Part shown: piece by piece, positions 34,701-43,905 of the stretch
Layout: each line of letters opens with the position of its first letter
Numbering within the stretch: position 1 is the first letter of the stretch
Notes under the pieces: generated by a model
What the model was told of the DNA's origin: nothing
Database searches by the model: none
What the model saw: only the letters and a program-made list of their open reading frames with translations
Translations under genes and position numbers: made by a program
DNA from: Hawksworthiomyces lignivorus
Lineage: Eukaryota > Ascomycota > Sordariomycetes > Ophiostomatales > Ophiostomataceae
DNA: 64,000 nt
Direction: 5' to 3'
Assembly (NCBI GenBank): GCA_002917075.1
Contig: NTMA01000025.1
Location: forward strand, 1-64,000

Positions 34701-34952
34701 GAAGAGATGTCCATCCGGCACTACGTCGAGGAGTGGTGCGAGAACAATGACCTGCAGTTCATCCCCGAGCGCAAAAAGGTCCACGCCGAGGGCCGCCCGC
34801 TGTACCGCCTTACGGCGCGCGGCGACGGCAAGGGCGGCGTGCTGGCGTACTTCAAGGGCCTGCGGCTGTACGCCGAGACCAAGAAGGGTCCCCTGGAGAT
34901 CCGCGTCGACCGCGAAGACGACTGGGCGAAGCTCCTCGCCATGGCGCAGTAG
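31764..34952 (+). CDS. TFIP11/Ntr1-like G-patch spliceosome disassembly factor
   Basis: Nuclear protein that activates the DEAH helicase Prp43 to take apart the intron-lariat spliceosome (role known for yeast Ntr1/Spp382 and human TFIP11). Single exon, 1062 residues, ATG at 31764. Domains in order: acidic N-terminal TIP region (YSTSDSDEDEEDAAYRM); Ser/Asp/Glu-rich linker (about 50-160); Ala/Ser-rich stretch; G-patch at about 269-312 (GARMMAKMGYVHGQGLGKEG, with the Gly spacing intact); basic/Glu-rich helix (EKERQEEKRQARLRGE); the large GCFC-type helical body (about 440-890) with WQSLQNRKAFAELQAQQERQ; a His-rich tract (HHHHHHHRHDRP); and the C-terminal block SIRHYVEEWCENNDLQFIPE found in this family. 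GC-rich codon use matches the other conserved genes. It is an essential housekeeping gene by analogy. Confidence 0.92.
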   Translation: MDFTFDPAKMAKVGAEEYSTSDSDEDEEDAAYRMPATDPTAGEFGDFNPRKRRRTGRNAKESAALGIFGSDSEDDAAGPGGRRWRGRKPLRQQGMNFVSSGTQQAKDSEVDDEDNNEDQNDKDASSDDEEYGERRPRNAQRGAGDGDEDEDEDEDEEAGGVGLGFGSSAHLQGLGFVPASFQSGTQRRSPSPAGASASAYSATTAAAAANVSARNPLGQGFVPSSAYDPVLNARGQSQAKKPTVVPRPSAFSAKATGGGGGGGGGAFNKSSFGARMMAKMGYVHGQGLGKEGHGRNIIIEANLRPQGVGLGAVREKSEKERQEEKRQARLRGEVVVDSDEEEKKAKAKAAERRRKAMGLASGGASSSGASTPRRPKTKYMTVEEAKRAAPGLHIPEAFTPILDMTGPGRKLLTSSSGLMTPTSGAAPATPGSGAGAAEETAEQTESRKLARRAQNDFMAILEEWQSLQNRKAFAELQAQQERQELAELEANLQAHTAMADAFAQLSLPNSTDDDNDAAHAWQPKWDQTISQLKTAADSIPPASLDDMRDTLADISVAAIHPLFKQALASWDPLHDPNLHIVEGLTSIQGLLGAGPDKAAKKPQDTDYELSYRRQRRKLAASPYEAMIYKLWLPHVSAAVRQWDVVRDPDSVLALYEAWQPLLPDFVRAQLLEQDIVRKLDEAVGKWEPKRRRHQSGGAGGLGQNLPHLWLFPWLPHLPARHLDPRSADGLVAEVKRKFRQLVDVWEFYRGVVPGLRQWKAVLRPGRGGDGMGDKGDRGSRDDRSDQWRPLVMAHVLPSMARYVRAQFRVDPRDQAPYLEVITGEFQWLDLLAAELVAEVMVAEVFPMWHETLYHLLTTPGAATLDQLAQWLRWWADDVFPPAVRRLPSVTAEFERGLVMVNEALDLGLAAGAYDADRVRAALAPPGKGPALKSSSAADRTSARHGDQGHRHHHHHHHRHDRPEDKEAAAAAAATGADESEEMSIRHYVEEWCENNDLQFIPERKKVHAEGRPLYRLTARGDGKGGVLAYFKGLRLYAETKKGPLEIRVDREDDWAKLLAMAQ

Positions 34953-35669
34953 CTCTGGGGGAACAGACCCTCGCCCACAAAGGGCCGAGAAGGGATGGGA
35001 CTGTATCTAATATGTAACACAAAATTAAGACCATATTGTATGACTTTATGTAAGAAGCCTCATCATATCACGAGAGCTTTGGTTCAAAAAACCGAGGACG
35101 TGTGTGCGATCTGTGTGCCGGTTCCACTGCCTGCGCTGCCGTTGTTGTGAATGATACTGTAGCTCATTCGCATGACTCTAATTCTTGTACATTTTTTTTT
35201 TTTTTTTTGATTCATGATACCATAAATGATCTAATCCCGAGCTTGATAAATGGAGCCTCGGGGTCTCAGCACTTGTTTATGAATTTTTTGACATTTGATT
35301 GACAATTTCGTAACTTGGGCACTGCAGTGACAAACCATTTAGGCGATTACCTCCAGTGAGATTCCCAGCCCTGCCTTGAGATACAAAGATACTACCCCTA
35401 CCAAAGAAAATGCTACTCTTTTTTAAACCGAAAAAAAAAATTTTATAAGAAAATTAGTATTCGCGTTACTAAATGTGGTGGTCCCAGCAACACATAGAAA
35501 TTTGGATAGACTGGATTTAACAAATTACATATCTGTCTATGCTGGTGTAAATGAAAAACTTATGTGTAATAACTGAGAGAAGAGACAAAGAGTGTTGGGA
35601 GAGGGAAAATAAGAATGGGCATAAGAGGAACTCAAAAACCTGACCTCCTCTCAAGATCTTAAAGCAGCT
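34953..35669. other. Intergenic, converging 3' ends
   Basis: About 700 bp between two converging genes. It holds a T run at 35191-35208 and an A run near 35430. No gene seen. Confidence 0.6.
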
Positions 35670-38249
35670 TTAAACCAATATGCTTTCATAATATTTTATA
35701 CCGCTGCCGCTTGGAGCCCTTCGTCGCCTCTTTGGGGCCACGCCGCGATCCACGCTCGTCAGATGCAGGTAGTTAACCACACGGTAGTTGCCTCTGTAGG
35801 GCTCGACGACAGCGACAGTGTTGCCCAGCAGTAGAACCGTTTCACCTTGGGAGACTTCTCCACTAAAATCATCCTCCTCAAGCGGCCCTATTGTGCCAAC
35901 ATTCGCCATAGGCGTGACGGTCACGCTCAACTCGGGTCCCAACCACAAGGTGGCGAGCTGTGACTCCCAGACAGGCTGTACGGCGACGACGTACCGCTCC
36001 GATGTAACGTACAGCGGCATGATGCTGGGGTTCATTCCCTGCTCGTACTTGCAGAACGGCATGTCCTGCTTCCCGTGTAGGTGTCCGGGGAAATGGACGC
36101 GGGTGACGGGCTCGTCGGGCTTGCTAACCTGGCCGGTGGTCTGCTGCATGAAACGCCGGCTGCTCTCGACGTTCTGCAGAAGTGTTTCGACCCTTTGGAG
36201 CTCTCTCTCCAAAATAACTACCTGTTGATTCAAATAATCGTTTCTGGGAATGGTTACCCTATCCTTGCTCTCCTTGAATTCTACCAGCTGTGTAAAGCAG
36301 TTTTGCAGAGCCATGATATCGATGTTGACACCCTTGAGAAGTTCATTGTGCGTTATACGGCGGCCCTCGAGTTTCCAAGATACGGCGATGACCTCGTCGG
36401 TACTAGCATTGTCCTCTGTAATCAACGTGGTATGTTTTGTCCGTCGCCCGAGCGGCTTCTGCACTCTGAACTGCTTCGTCGAGTCTTTCGAATGCTTAAG
36501 TTTGAAAAGTTTTTGAACAGAGCCTCGCCGCCGGGGACGGTGGTAGGCGCTATTTGGGACGCCGTTGAAGTCGTTCACGTTAGAGCATATGCGCTCCAGG
36601 GTTTCCCAAATGGCGTCGAGCTCAGGAAATAGAACATCCTCCTTGACGACAACATCGAGCTGTTGCTTTGTCTTGGGGTTCGTGACTTGGTAGCGGTTCT
36701 TGTTGGCCATAGTTATTTCATCAAGGTCCTTGACAGTAAGCACATAGATCTCGCCGTTGCTAAATTCTGCGGGTACCTCTTGGGCTGCTAACGAGTCGCT
36801 GTTAATCTTTAGTGGCGGTATAAAGTTGACAGTGTCTTTCTCTCCGGCGTACTGCAAGTGGTCAAAGACGTCGGATGTCACAAAAGATCTGCTCCACTCG
36901 ACCTTCCACGACCCAGCGTCACGTCCGACCTGTGGGCCTGGCCCTGGAAGAAGCCAACCACATTTCCCAATTAGAGTCAGAAAATTGTCCCATTCCCTGC
37001 TTCTAGCTTGTTCCACGTCCGGCACTTCGATCCGCTCACCCCTGACAGCGCCAATGACGCCCGTCAAGAAGGTATGGGGACCAACGGCTTCGTACGTCAG
37101 AACCTTGAAAATGGTAAGCTCTAGGCTCAGTCGGTCCGCCTTCAGATCATACGACATTTCTAGAGACGGTTGGAGTCTCTTGAGGTCAGCATTATTCAGA
37201 AGAGAGAGCAGAAACACAACCATCTGCAGGAAGCGCGGCTTAATCCTTGCTTTCTCTTCGGCCAATCCGTTTAGCGAGCTGTAGTAGCCGGCGCCTTGTT
37301 GAATCATTTCGGCGATACCGCGGCTGGTAGTGAAAGTGTGAAACATCTTGCCTGTGTCGAACCCATAGCGCGTGTTGAGAGAAGTTTGTATGACAACTCT
37401 CTTGGTTGCACGGGTGAGGTTGGGGCTGCGAATGAGCAGCCGCCTCGCGTCTTCATTCATAGTTTCAAGTATACGGACGATTAGCTCCGTTGGAATGGTG
37501 GACTGTTGGCCTTGCGTAGCGATCACTTTGCGGAAGTTGTAGATTAAGTTGAGCAGGCTCATCCCGTCGACTTCGATGCATGTCGACTCCAGATCATACC
37601 GTCCCTTTTCAGAGTGGATATTAAGAAGCGTGACGTTCTTGCTGTTGATGTTGACTGTATTTCCATCAGAAGGCTTTGTAAGTTCCTTGAGGTTCTCGAC
37701 AGTACTGTTAAACGAGTCACCACGCCGTCGGGCTTTGTACATCGCAATGGCCTTTGGTGTTTGGTCTTTCGGAACGATGTTGAGGTGCCGATCGACTTCC
37801 AGCTCTTGAAGCATGTTACCAGCGGTGAGTGTCTTCCAACGCTCAGACTTCTGGACCTCTGCATCCCTGTTGAGTTCAGCATTCTCCATCATGTTTACCT
37901 GGGCCAGGTCTACACCAGGAATGTAGTAGATGCCAACTTTGATAGATGGCGCAGAAGGGTCCCAGCTATCTTGATTGCCAGCGCGGTACGTGCATTCTAC
38001 TTCTCTGTCTGCGTCGATCGTAAGCGCCTTGAGAAAGTCCTCGGCAGTCTCGTCGTCGATAGTCCGATTTCCCGCATTGCTGCCGAGGGCTTCATAAAAA
38101 TTGTTTCTCTGTCGCCAAGGCACCAGAGATCCATCTCCATCGGAATCCTCTCTGTTGTTATACGGCACCCCGTCTATGGAAAGTTCCTTCTCAATTTCAT
38201 ACGCCATCTGGCGCACATCTGGCTCAGGGGTGTTGTGATTGTAGGCCAT
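35670..38249 (-). CDS. Orphan 859-residue protein, intronless, family unknown
   Basis: Not recognised. The frame is open for 2580 bp without an intron, from ATG at 38249 to a TAA at 35670. No signal peptide or membrane span is evident. The N-terminal half (1-330) is mixed alpha/beta and acidic. The middle (about 300-420) looks helical (FLQMVVFLLSLLNNADLKRL). A coiled coil is likely at about 670-715 (LNQQVVILERELQRVETLL), followed by a beta-rich C-terminal part ending in a basic patch (PKRRRRAP). Codon use is clearly less GC-biased than that of TFIP11 next door. Large size, no intron, even codon use and no family make a lineage-specific gene or an old endogenised viral structural gene both possible; neither can be shown from the sequence alone. 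An uninterrupted 2.6-kb frame argues that it is under selection or recently acquired. Confidence 0.75.
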   Translation of the reverse strand: MAYNHNTPEPDVRQMAYEIEKELSIDGVPYNNREDSDGDGSLVPWRQRNNFYEALGSNAGNRTIDDETAEDFLKALTIDADREVECTYRAGNQDSWDPSAPSIKVGIYYIPGVDLAQVNMMENAELNRDAEVQKSERWKTLTAGNMLQELEVDRHLNIVPKDQTPKAIAMYKARRRGDSFNSTVENLKELTKPSDGNTVNINSKNVTLLNIHSEKGRYDLESTCIEVDGMSLLNLIYNFRKVIATQGQQSTIPTELIVRILETMNEDARRLLIRSPNLTRATKRVVIQTSLNTRYGFDTGKMFHTFTTSRGIAEMIQQGAGYYSSLNGLAEEKARIKPRFLQMVVFLLSLLNNADLKRLQPSLEMSYDLKADRLSLELTIFKVLTYEAVGPHTFLTGVIGAVRGERIEVPDVEQARSREWDNFLTLIGKCGWLLPGPGPQVGRDAGSWKVEWSRSFVTSDVFDHLQYAGEKDTVNFIPPLKINSDSLAAQEVPAEFSNGEIYVLTVKDLDEITMANKNRYQVTNPKTKQQLDVVVKEDVLFPELDAIWETLERICSNVNDFNGVPNSAYHRPRRRGSVQKLFKLKHSKDSTKQFRVQKPLGRRTKHTTLITEDNASTDEVIAVSWKLEGRRITHNELLKGVNIDIMALQNCFTQLVEFKESKDRVTIPRNDYLNQQVVILERELQRVETLLQNVESSRRFMQQTTGQVSKPDEPVTRVHFPGHLHGKQDMPFCKYEQGMNPSIMPLYVTSERYVVAVQPVWESQLATLWLGPELSVTVTPMANVGTIGPLEEDDFSGEVSQGETVLLLGNTVAVVEPYRGNYRVVNYLHLTSVDRGVAPKRRRRAPSGSGIKYYESILV

Positions 38250-40276
38250 AGCGTAAATGGAACACGTAGAATGGAAGCGTCAAGAAGAACTATTTGGTCC
38301 AAGAACCTGACAATTGATTAAATCCAGTTCAAACTAAGCTTGAGTCTAATCGCCTTTTAACAACGTAAGGAAAGGAACTATATTTGCCAGCTGGTGAATT
38401 CAAACACAAGCGTTATTTAAAAATGTATGCCCAGTCTATCCGGGCGTAAGCTGAGTGCTCTGTCTTAATAAGGCTGTAATTGAACACCTGCCACGTTAGT
38501 TCGCCCTATCCTGTCAAATAACTGCACTTTGCTGCACAAGGCTTGCCGAATACAACAGACGGGCAAGGCCGACATGCTTTCAAGGTCACATCGAAATCCC
38601 TTCCCTCCCCGACCCCGCCTTTGGATTGCTATATCCTGGAGGTCGCTGTTCTTTTAACCGTATGATATGTCATGTTTTCGCATCCTGATGTCCGATGCCG
38701 CCAGAAGGGAGGCCGGCAAGAGCAAAGAAAAGCGAACAACATCTCCGCGGCATGGTATTTCTCTTGATCGCTTTACCATGTTCGATATTGCGACTCAACG
38801 AGATCTAAATAGCAGTGAAGAACAAGGCGATAAACCACGACAGGGCTGCCATATTCAACATACCAGAATTGGTAGCGATTAGCATAGAACATGACTGACC
38901 GGGTGCAGGACTTCATCAGCGAGGCAATCAAGGCTGATGGGGCTACAAAGATAAGATAGTGAGGTTCACTGGAGGGGGCAAGTACATTTATGGCATTAGC
39001 ATTTATCCCGTTCTCTAGGTAGAACCATTGATAGTTCTTTACAGCTCAAACTGTAATATTCTCTGGCTAGAATAATAACCTATTATATGCTGCTATTCCT
39101 ATATCCGCATTACATACAAAACTACTGCCTCGTAGCTTCAAGCATTAAACCGTAGAAACACTGTAGACACTGTAGAATTGCACTGTTCATTCCATACTGT
39201 TCTTCTCCCTATTTAGGCGCGCCTGCACACTCGCAGGCAAATCCATTTTTTATTGTGATTATGGCATACTAGATACAAACTCTTAAAGCGATGCTGGTGC
39301 CTTTAAGGTGATGACGAAGTTGTGAAACTAGAAGCTTTGTTTTCTACAGTCATGGTCGTGAGGCGAGCGGCTAGGGCAGCAGCTCTCGGAGAGCGGCCAA
39401 AGCTACTCCAGACGTACTGAGCTTGGATTCCTCTTGCTCTTAAGCTTGCAGGTCTTAGATTCGTCGGCCATCCTTGCAAGAGTTAGGATATGTAAAAGAA
39501 GCCACCGCATTCACGTGTCCAAGGTTATTAGGATGAAGTGCGTGTTTTGGTAAGATAGTCCCGGCAATAAAGCAGGCCAGGGGCATAATACGTACGGCTG
39601 AAGGGGATTGGCGCTCTTATGCAAGATAAGAATCCTTCTGGATAATTTACTGCATGCGATGTACAACGCAGCGAACTATCGCCATCTCGACGCCACGGTT
39701 AGGTGTATGAAGGCCCCTGGCAATTTTTACTCATTTCGAGTCTCTCCTCTCTCATGGAGAAAATGACAAATATACGATTTTGTGTGTGAATATTACAAAG
39801 TCGACTATATGAGTGAGATAGGGCTAGGCCTTTACAATATTGACAGAGGTATCTTAATGTCTTCGAGATGTCAGGTTCTGTAAAGGGTCAATATATGACT
39901 ATATTAGACGGAGCCTAAAGTAGACTAGGGACGTGGCGAAACTACTACACATAAAACAGCATAACTCGCATTGCGCCATGAAGGAACTTGGATGGTAGAA
40001 AGCTCCAATCCTTCTAAACATAGTCCCTTTTCCAGCTAGGCCCTTTTTCTTGCCAGCATTCCAATTTGCATCGCATCCTGCTTCTCCCTCTGTCTCACTC
40101 TCTCTTTCGTTCTGCCAATTTTAATCTCCGTTCGGCACATTTCACAATATCTGCATCGTATTCTATCATTTTTCTCGTTTGGTCATATGCCTCGAATACG
40201 GCTATCATGTTTTGTTTTCTTTGAGATTATTTAGATGTAATGCATTTCGTATAGCCATGCTCAACTGGCGCCGAAA
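38250..40276. other. Gene-free interval
   Basis: About 2 kb. A 71-codon open frame at 38667-38882 (plus) has no support. The interval carries pyrimidine-rich stretches at 40060-40130 in the probable promoter of the next gene. Nothing else recognised. Confidence 0.5.
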
Positions 40277-41386
40277 ATGACTTCGGTAAGAGCCAACCTC
40301 GGCCCCCTCGTGACAACCTTTACGTATCCGCAAAACTGCATCTATCCGCTGGCATTTCGGACGTCACAGGCTAGCTACGATCTTGGGTGTTCGAGCTCAG
40401 ATTGCATACTTCTCCAACAGGGGCAGACATGCACCGGCACAGCAGATTATGACAACACCGACTGCTGGCCTCCGCGCACCTCGTCTCAAACGACGACTTC
40501 GGGGCCTGATCTCTCCGGCTGGGGCTACTATTCACCGGGGATCTACTGTCCATCCGGCTATTACAGCGCCTGCTCGGCCACAGGAACAAGCACAAATGGC
40601 TTTCCTTTCCAGTTTCCGCTACTTGCAGCAGAGACGGCAATCGGCTGCTGCCCGACGTGCGTGTTTTGTTAATAAAACTTTCTCCGTTTTCTCTTCTGCT
40701 TACACAGCTGACCCCCCCGTAGAGGTTATGATTGTTATGCAATCACGCGGGATAGAGCACACAAATCCTCTAGTTCTTCTCAATTTCCGCTACAGACCTG
40801 CGTTACTTATGTCACCGCTGGACCAGTCGTACTCTATACCTGCTCAACCGGATCGGCCAACCCAAATACCATTATAACGCTACCGAATCATTCCATACAG
40901 TTCACAGCCTCAATAACCAGTACCGGAACCAGCACTGTGACAAACGTCATAACCAGCACCGCATACGTAAACTCGGTCGGATACTACGCGCCTATGTTCC
41001 AGCTCATACGACAAGAGACCGATCTGAGCAGCTATCCCCAAAGCAGCGCTGCCGCTAGCACACCCACGGAAACTTCATCCAACAATACAGCCGTGTTAGG
41101 TGGGGAGCATCGTTTCTCTCCAAAGACAATAGGAGCCATCTCCGCAGGTGCTGTTGTGGGATTCTGCGTTACATTGGGCGCTGCTATTTATTTGTTTATT
41201 AGAAAACGAAAACGCATTCCCAAAATGCCTGAAGGCGTGGAGCTAGATGTGACGAACTCAAGATCCGAATATGAAAAGGCGCACGTGGTGTATGAAGCAC
41301 CCGCCGACGAGATGGTACACGAGGCACCAACCGACCAACGGCATGAATTAGATGCTCCCGAATACCCACCACAAGAATTGCCATGA
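40277..41386 (+). CDS. Single-pass membrane glycoprotein-like protein with Cys-rich ectodomain
   Basis: A common ascomycete architecture of unknown role. Exons 40277-40656 and 40723-41386, with an intron of 66 bp (GTGCGT donor, CCGTAG acceptor at 40722), giving 347 residues. The later TAG acceptor was chosen because the earlier CACAG at 40707 would put a TGA in frame. The start phrase MTSVRANLGPLVTTFTYP and the blocks CWPPRTSSQ, GWGYYSPGIYCPSGYYSAC and AETAIGCCPTG are typical of this family. Then come a Cys pair (QTCVTYVTAGPVVLYTC), a Thr/Ser-rich stem, one membrane span (ISAGAVVGFCVTLGAAIYLF), a basic stop-transfer sequence (IRKRKR) and a short acidic tail. No classical N-terminal signal peptide is seen, as usual in this family. 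Surface sensing is a guess. Confidence 0.8.
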
Positions 41387-42063
41387 TACATGCATAGCTG
41401 TTCGCTAAGCTGAAGTACTCTTAATAGCCAGAACACACATCTGGTATCTTCCATTACTGATTTGCCATCTAGTATTGTTGAAGCTACGTCTAAGTGACCG
41501 CAGCTAGTTTATCAGAGACAGGAAAGCCTACTGAGTGGCTAAGATCCTGATTCTAACCTCAAAGAAAAAATTTTATAGCTTGGTGGCTTATTTGTAACGT
41601 TATAGTATACGCCGGTAGCAAGAATATTTGGTGCTTTGCTTTTTACCACAAAGATTGCCTATATGTGAGTGGTTAAACCAGTGCCTCACATGGCGGCGCC
41701 GAGTTAAGTAGTGTCGACGTTGGTCCATAGGCACAGCATGGCACTTAGGGAGAATGAACCATCAACTTGGGATGCGATTTACTGTTACAGGTTCAATTAC
41801 GCGATGTACGTATGGGATTCTGAATATTTGGGATTTAGACGATTTAAATGCAAGCAAATGTAGACTTAGAAGAATATAAGCACCAGCCGGATTACTCTTT
41901 TGTGTTCTGTGGCCCCATCCAAAACCAGGTTGTAAAATAAGAAACTCTTGTACAATTAGGAATAGGGAGCTAATTACAAATAGATATGAAAAAAAATAAA
42001 GACAATGGACATATCGCGTTTTATCGCATTTTAAAAGTATGAACAAAAAGTTAAAAGTAGACC
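41387..42063. other. Intergenic between membrane protein and tRNA
   Basis: No gene seen; AT-rich. The minus-strand frame 41762-42202 overlaps the tRNA and has no domain. Confidence 0.5.
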
Positions 42064-42074
42064 AAAAAAAAAAA
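42064..42074 (-). terminator. RNA polymerase III terminator of tRNA-Asn
   Basis: Eleven T residues on the minus strand, 10 bases after the tRNA 3' end. This is the standard pol III stop signal. Confidence 0.8.
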
Positions 42075-42084
42075 CAAATGTTAA

Positions 42085-42175
42085 CTCCCTCGGGTGGGCT
42101 CGAACCACCAACCTTTAGATAGACTATCATAGGAAGATAACAGTCTAACGCGCTAGCCAATTGCGCCACGAGGGA
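42085..42175 (-). tRNA. tRNA-Asn (anticodon GTT) with a 17-nt intron
   Basis: Folds into a complete cloverleaf on the minus strand. The acceptor stem TCCCTCG pairs with CGAGGGA, with discriminator G. The D arm is GCGC-AATTGGCTA-GCGC, and the T arm is GGTGG-TTCGAGC-CCACC. The anticodon arm is TTAGA-CTGTTA, then the intron TCTTCCTATGATAGTCT, then A-TCTAA. The anticodon is GTT and the intron sits one base after it, the canonical position. The mature length is 74 nt before CCA addition. Internal A and B boxes serve as promoter. Confidence 0.95.
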
Positions 42176-42632
42176 AGTGCGTTGGAAAACTGGCGAGTTC
42201 AACGGACTATGTTTTGCTCCCTCAGGCTCCCGTTACGAACCTCATTGGGACCAAAGCTTCAAATGATGACAGAATGGAATGGCGGCGCCTTTCGCCAACG
42301 CTCTGGATAATGGATTGGCTATCCGGATCTAACATGCACAGTCGACAACTCAACTACAATTTTTGAAGTCAATGTTTTAGTAATAATTGAAATCCTTATA
42401 CCTACAAATTTTCGCGCACCTAACTAATAGATGTTGTTTGCTAAGAAGATTCTTAGCTATATATGATGTGTGTGTAAAAATCAAAAGCTCCAGCACTGCG
42501 AGCCGACGCGGATTCGATCCGCTTCATCTATTAGAGTATATCTGACCAACGTGTGCTTGGCAGTCTCATATATTCCTTAATATCATATGTGATAATTCGA
42601 GAGATCTTACGGTATGCTAACATGTGTCCTCA
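42176..42632. other. Intergenic, tRNA to oxygenase
   Basis: No gene. A short T-arm-like hairpin GCGGATTCGATCCGC occurs at about 42509-42523, but no acceptor or anticodon arm fits around it. Confidence 0.5.
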
Positions 42633-43538
42633 CTATTCAAAAAAGGCGATGCTCCGACACTCAATGCTCTCGCGGACCCTGGCATCCGGGAAGCTGCTGT
42701 CCCAGAAAGCCGTGTGGGGCGTGCGCCAGCCGACGCTGCGGTCGCTGTCGTGGAACTTGAAGAGCAGCGCCTCGTCGCGCGCCATGCCGGAAAAGTACCA
42801 CCAGCGGTGGTCCGGGCTGTGGCGGAAGATGGCGGCCGCCAGCTGCGCGTCGTCGTCCATGGGAGCGAACATGGCGTCGCCCTCGGGGATCTTGTCCACT
42901 ACCCAGAGCACGTTGGGCGTGCCCTCGTCGTCGCGGACGCTGCGAGCATCGCACACGGCCAGGGGGCAGTCCTGCGGCGGCGCCGTGTAGGTGCGCCAGA
43001 AGCTCGAGATGATGAAGCGCTTGAAGCCCGGCCCATTGGGCCGCGCCTTGGCGTAGGCGCGCTCAGCTGCGGCCTGCTGCCGGCTCGGCTCCGTGTCGAC
43101 GTGAACCTCACCCGCGGCGGGCTGCAGACCGCCGTAGTGGCGGTACGGCTTGTCTGTGGGGCCCTTGTCGGTCTTTGGGATGGCGCCTGACGTGCGGAGC
43201 ATCCAGCCTGTGGGCACTACGAAGTCGGCGCCAAAGGCCTTTTGGACGTAGTCCCGCACCTCGTCCTGGTACTTGGCCTCTACCTCGGTCTTGTCGTGAA
43301 AATCGGCGACGGTGGTCGGGGCGTCCAGCAGCCGGAAGCCATGGCGGTCGAACGAAAAGTGGTTCCGAATGAGCCGGCCGTCGCGGATTGTCGTCGGGTA
43401 AGGGCCGTAGCTGCCCGTGTTGACCTCTACTCCAGCCGAAACGAACCGGCGGTTGGTGTCCGGCCCAGGCAGAAGGTACTTGAGGTTGGCTTGCGTTGTG
43501 CGAGCCTTTTCTTCAATGGCAAGATCATCGGCTGTCAT
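42633..43538 (-). CDS. AsaB/CmcJ-type iron(II)-dependent hydroxylase/desaturase family protein
   Basis: A 301-residue intronless enzyme of the AsaB-like (GA4-desaturase/NvfI-like) family, oxygenases found in fungal natural-product and catabolic gene sets. Signatures: TANLKYLLPG-type opening (here QANLKYLLPGPDTN); the conserved LRNHFSFDRHGF-like phrase (LIRNHFSFDRHGFRLLDAPT); the iron-binding HVD in GEVHVDTEP; AVCDARSV; and the closing PDARVRESIECRSIAFFE. Start ATG at 43538 (MTADDLAIEEKA). It lies 370 bp downstream of the amidase and on the same strand, which suggests shared function with the amidase, Zn2Cys6 regulator and transporter. The substrate is unknown. Confidence 0.82.
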   Translation of the reverse strand: MTADDLAIEEKARTTQANLKYLLPGPDTNRRFVSAGVEVNTGSYGPYPTTIRDGRLIRNHFSFDRHGFRLLDAPTTVADFHDKTEVEAKYQDEVRDYVQKAFGADFVVPTGWMLRTSGAIPKTDKGPTDKPYRHYGGLQPAAGEVHVDTEPSRQQAAAERAYAKARPNGPGFKRFIISSFWRTYTAPPQDCPLAVCDARSVRDDEGTPNVLWVVDKIPEGDAMFAPMDDDAQLAAAIFRHSPDHRWWYFSGMARDEALLFKFHDSDRSVGWRTPHTAFWDSSFPDARVRESIECRSIAFFE

Positions 43539-43905
43539 TGTTCTTACGCTATTAGCTAAATCTAATTTACAGATGCGGGCTATGTGAATGACTTGCTGGG
43601 AACTCTGGTATACTATAAGTATCTGAGACTAAGAATTGGGGTTGGAGGCTTGCATGTTTGGAGAAGCGGAACAATTTACGCGAGACGGAACAATTAAAGC
43701 GATTCGTAGATATGCCGACGTTTCGGCTGTTCAGGGGCAAATTCAGACTACAAGTCTTGGAGCGGTTACAGTGCGAGCATAACGAGTAGGGGTAAGAAGA
43801 GAAGAGCAGTAGGAAAAAAATATACATTCATAAACATTAAGATAATGAGTGTGGCGCCGAAATATCTATCTAAGAATAGTTGCTGAAGCAAATGCATTGT
43901 CTACA
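43539..43905. other. Intergenic, oxygenase upstream region
   Basis: 367 bp, no gene. It presumably holds the oxygenase promoter and amidase 3' untranslated region. Confidence 0.6.

Noticed and set aside
38667..38882. 71-codon plus-strand frame
   Set aside because: Short, no motif, no splice continuation.
42495..42535. T-arm-like GCGGATTCGATCCGC as a second tRNA or SINE
   Set aside because: No acceptor, D or anticodon arm can be paired around it, and no tail is evident.
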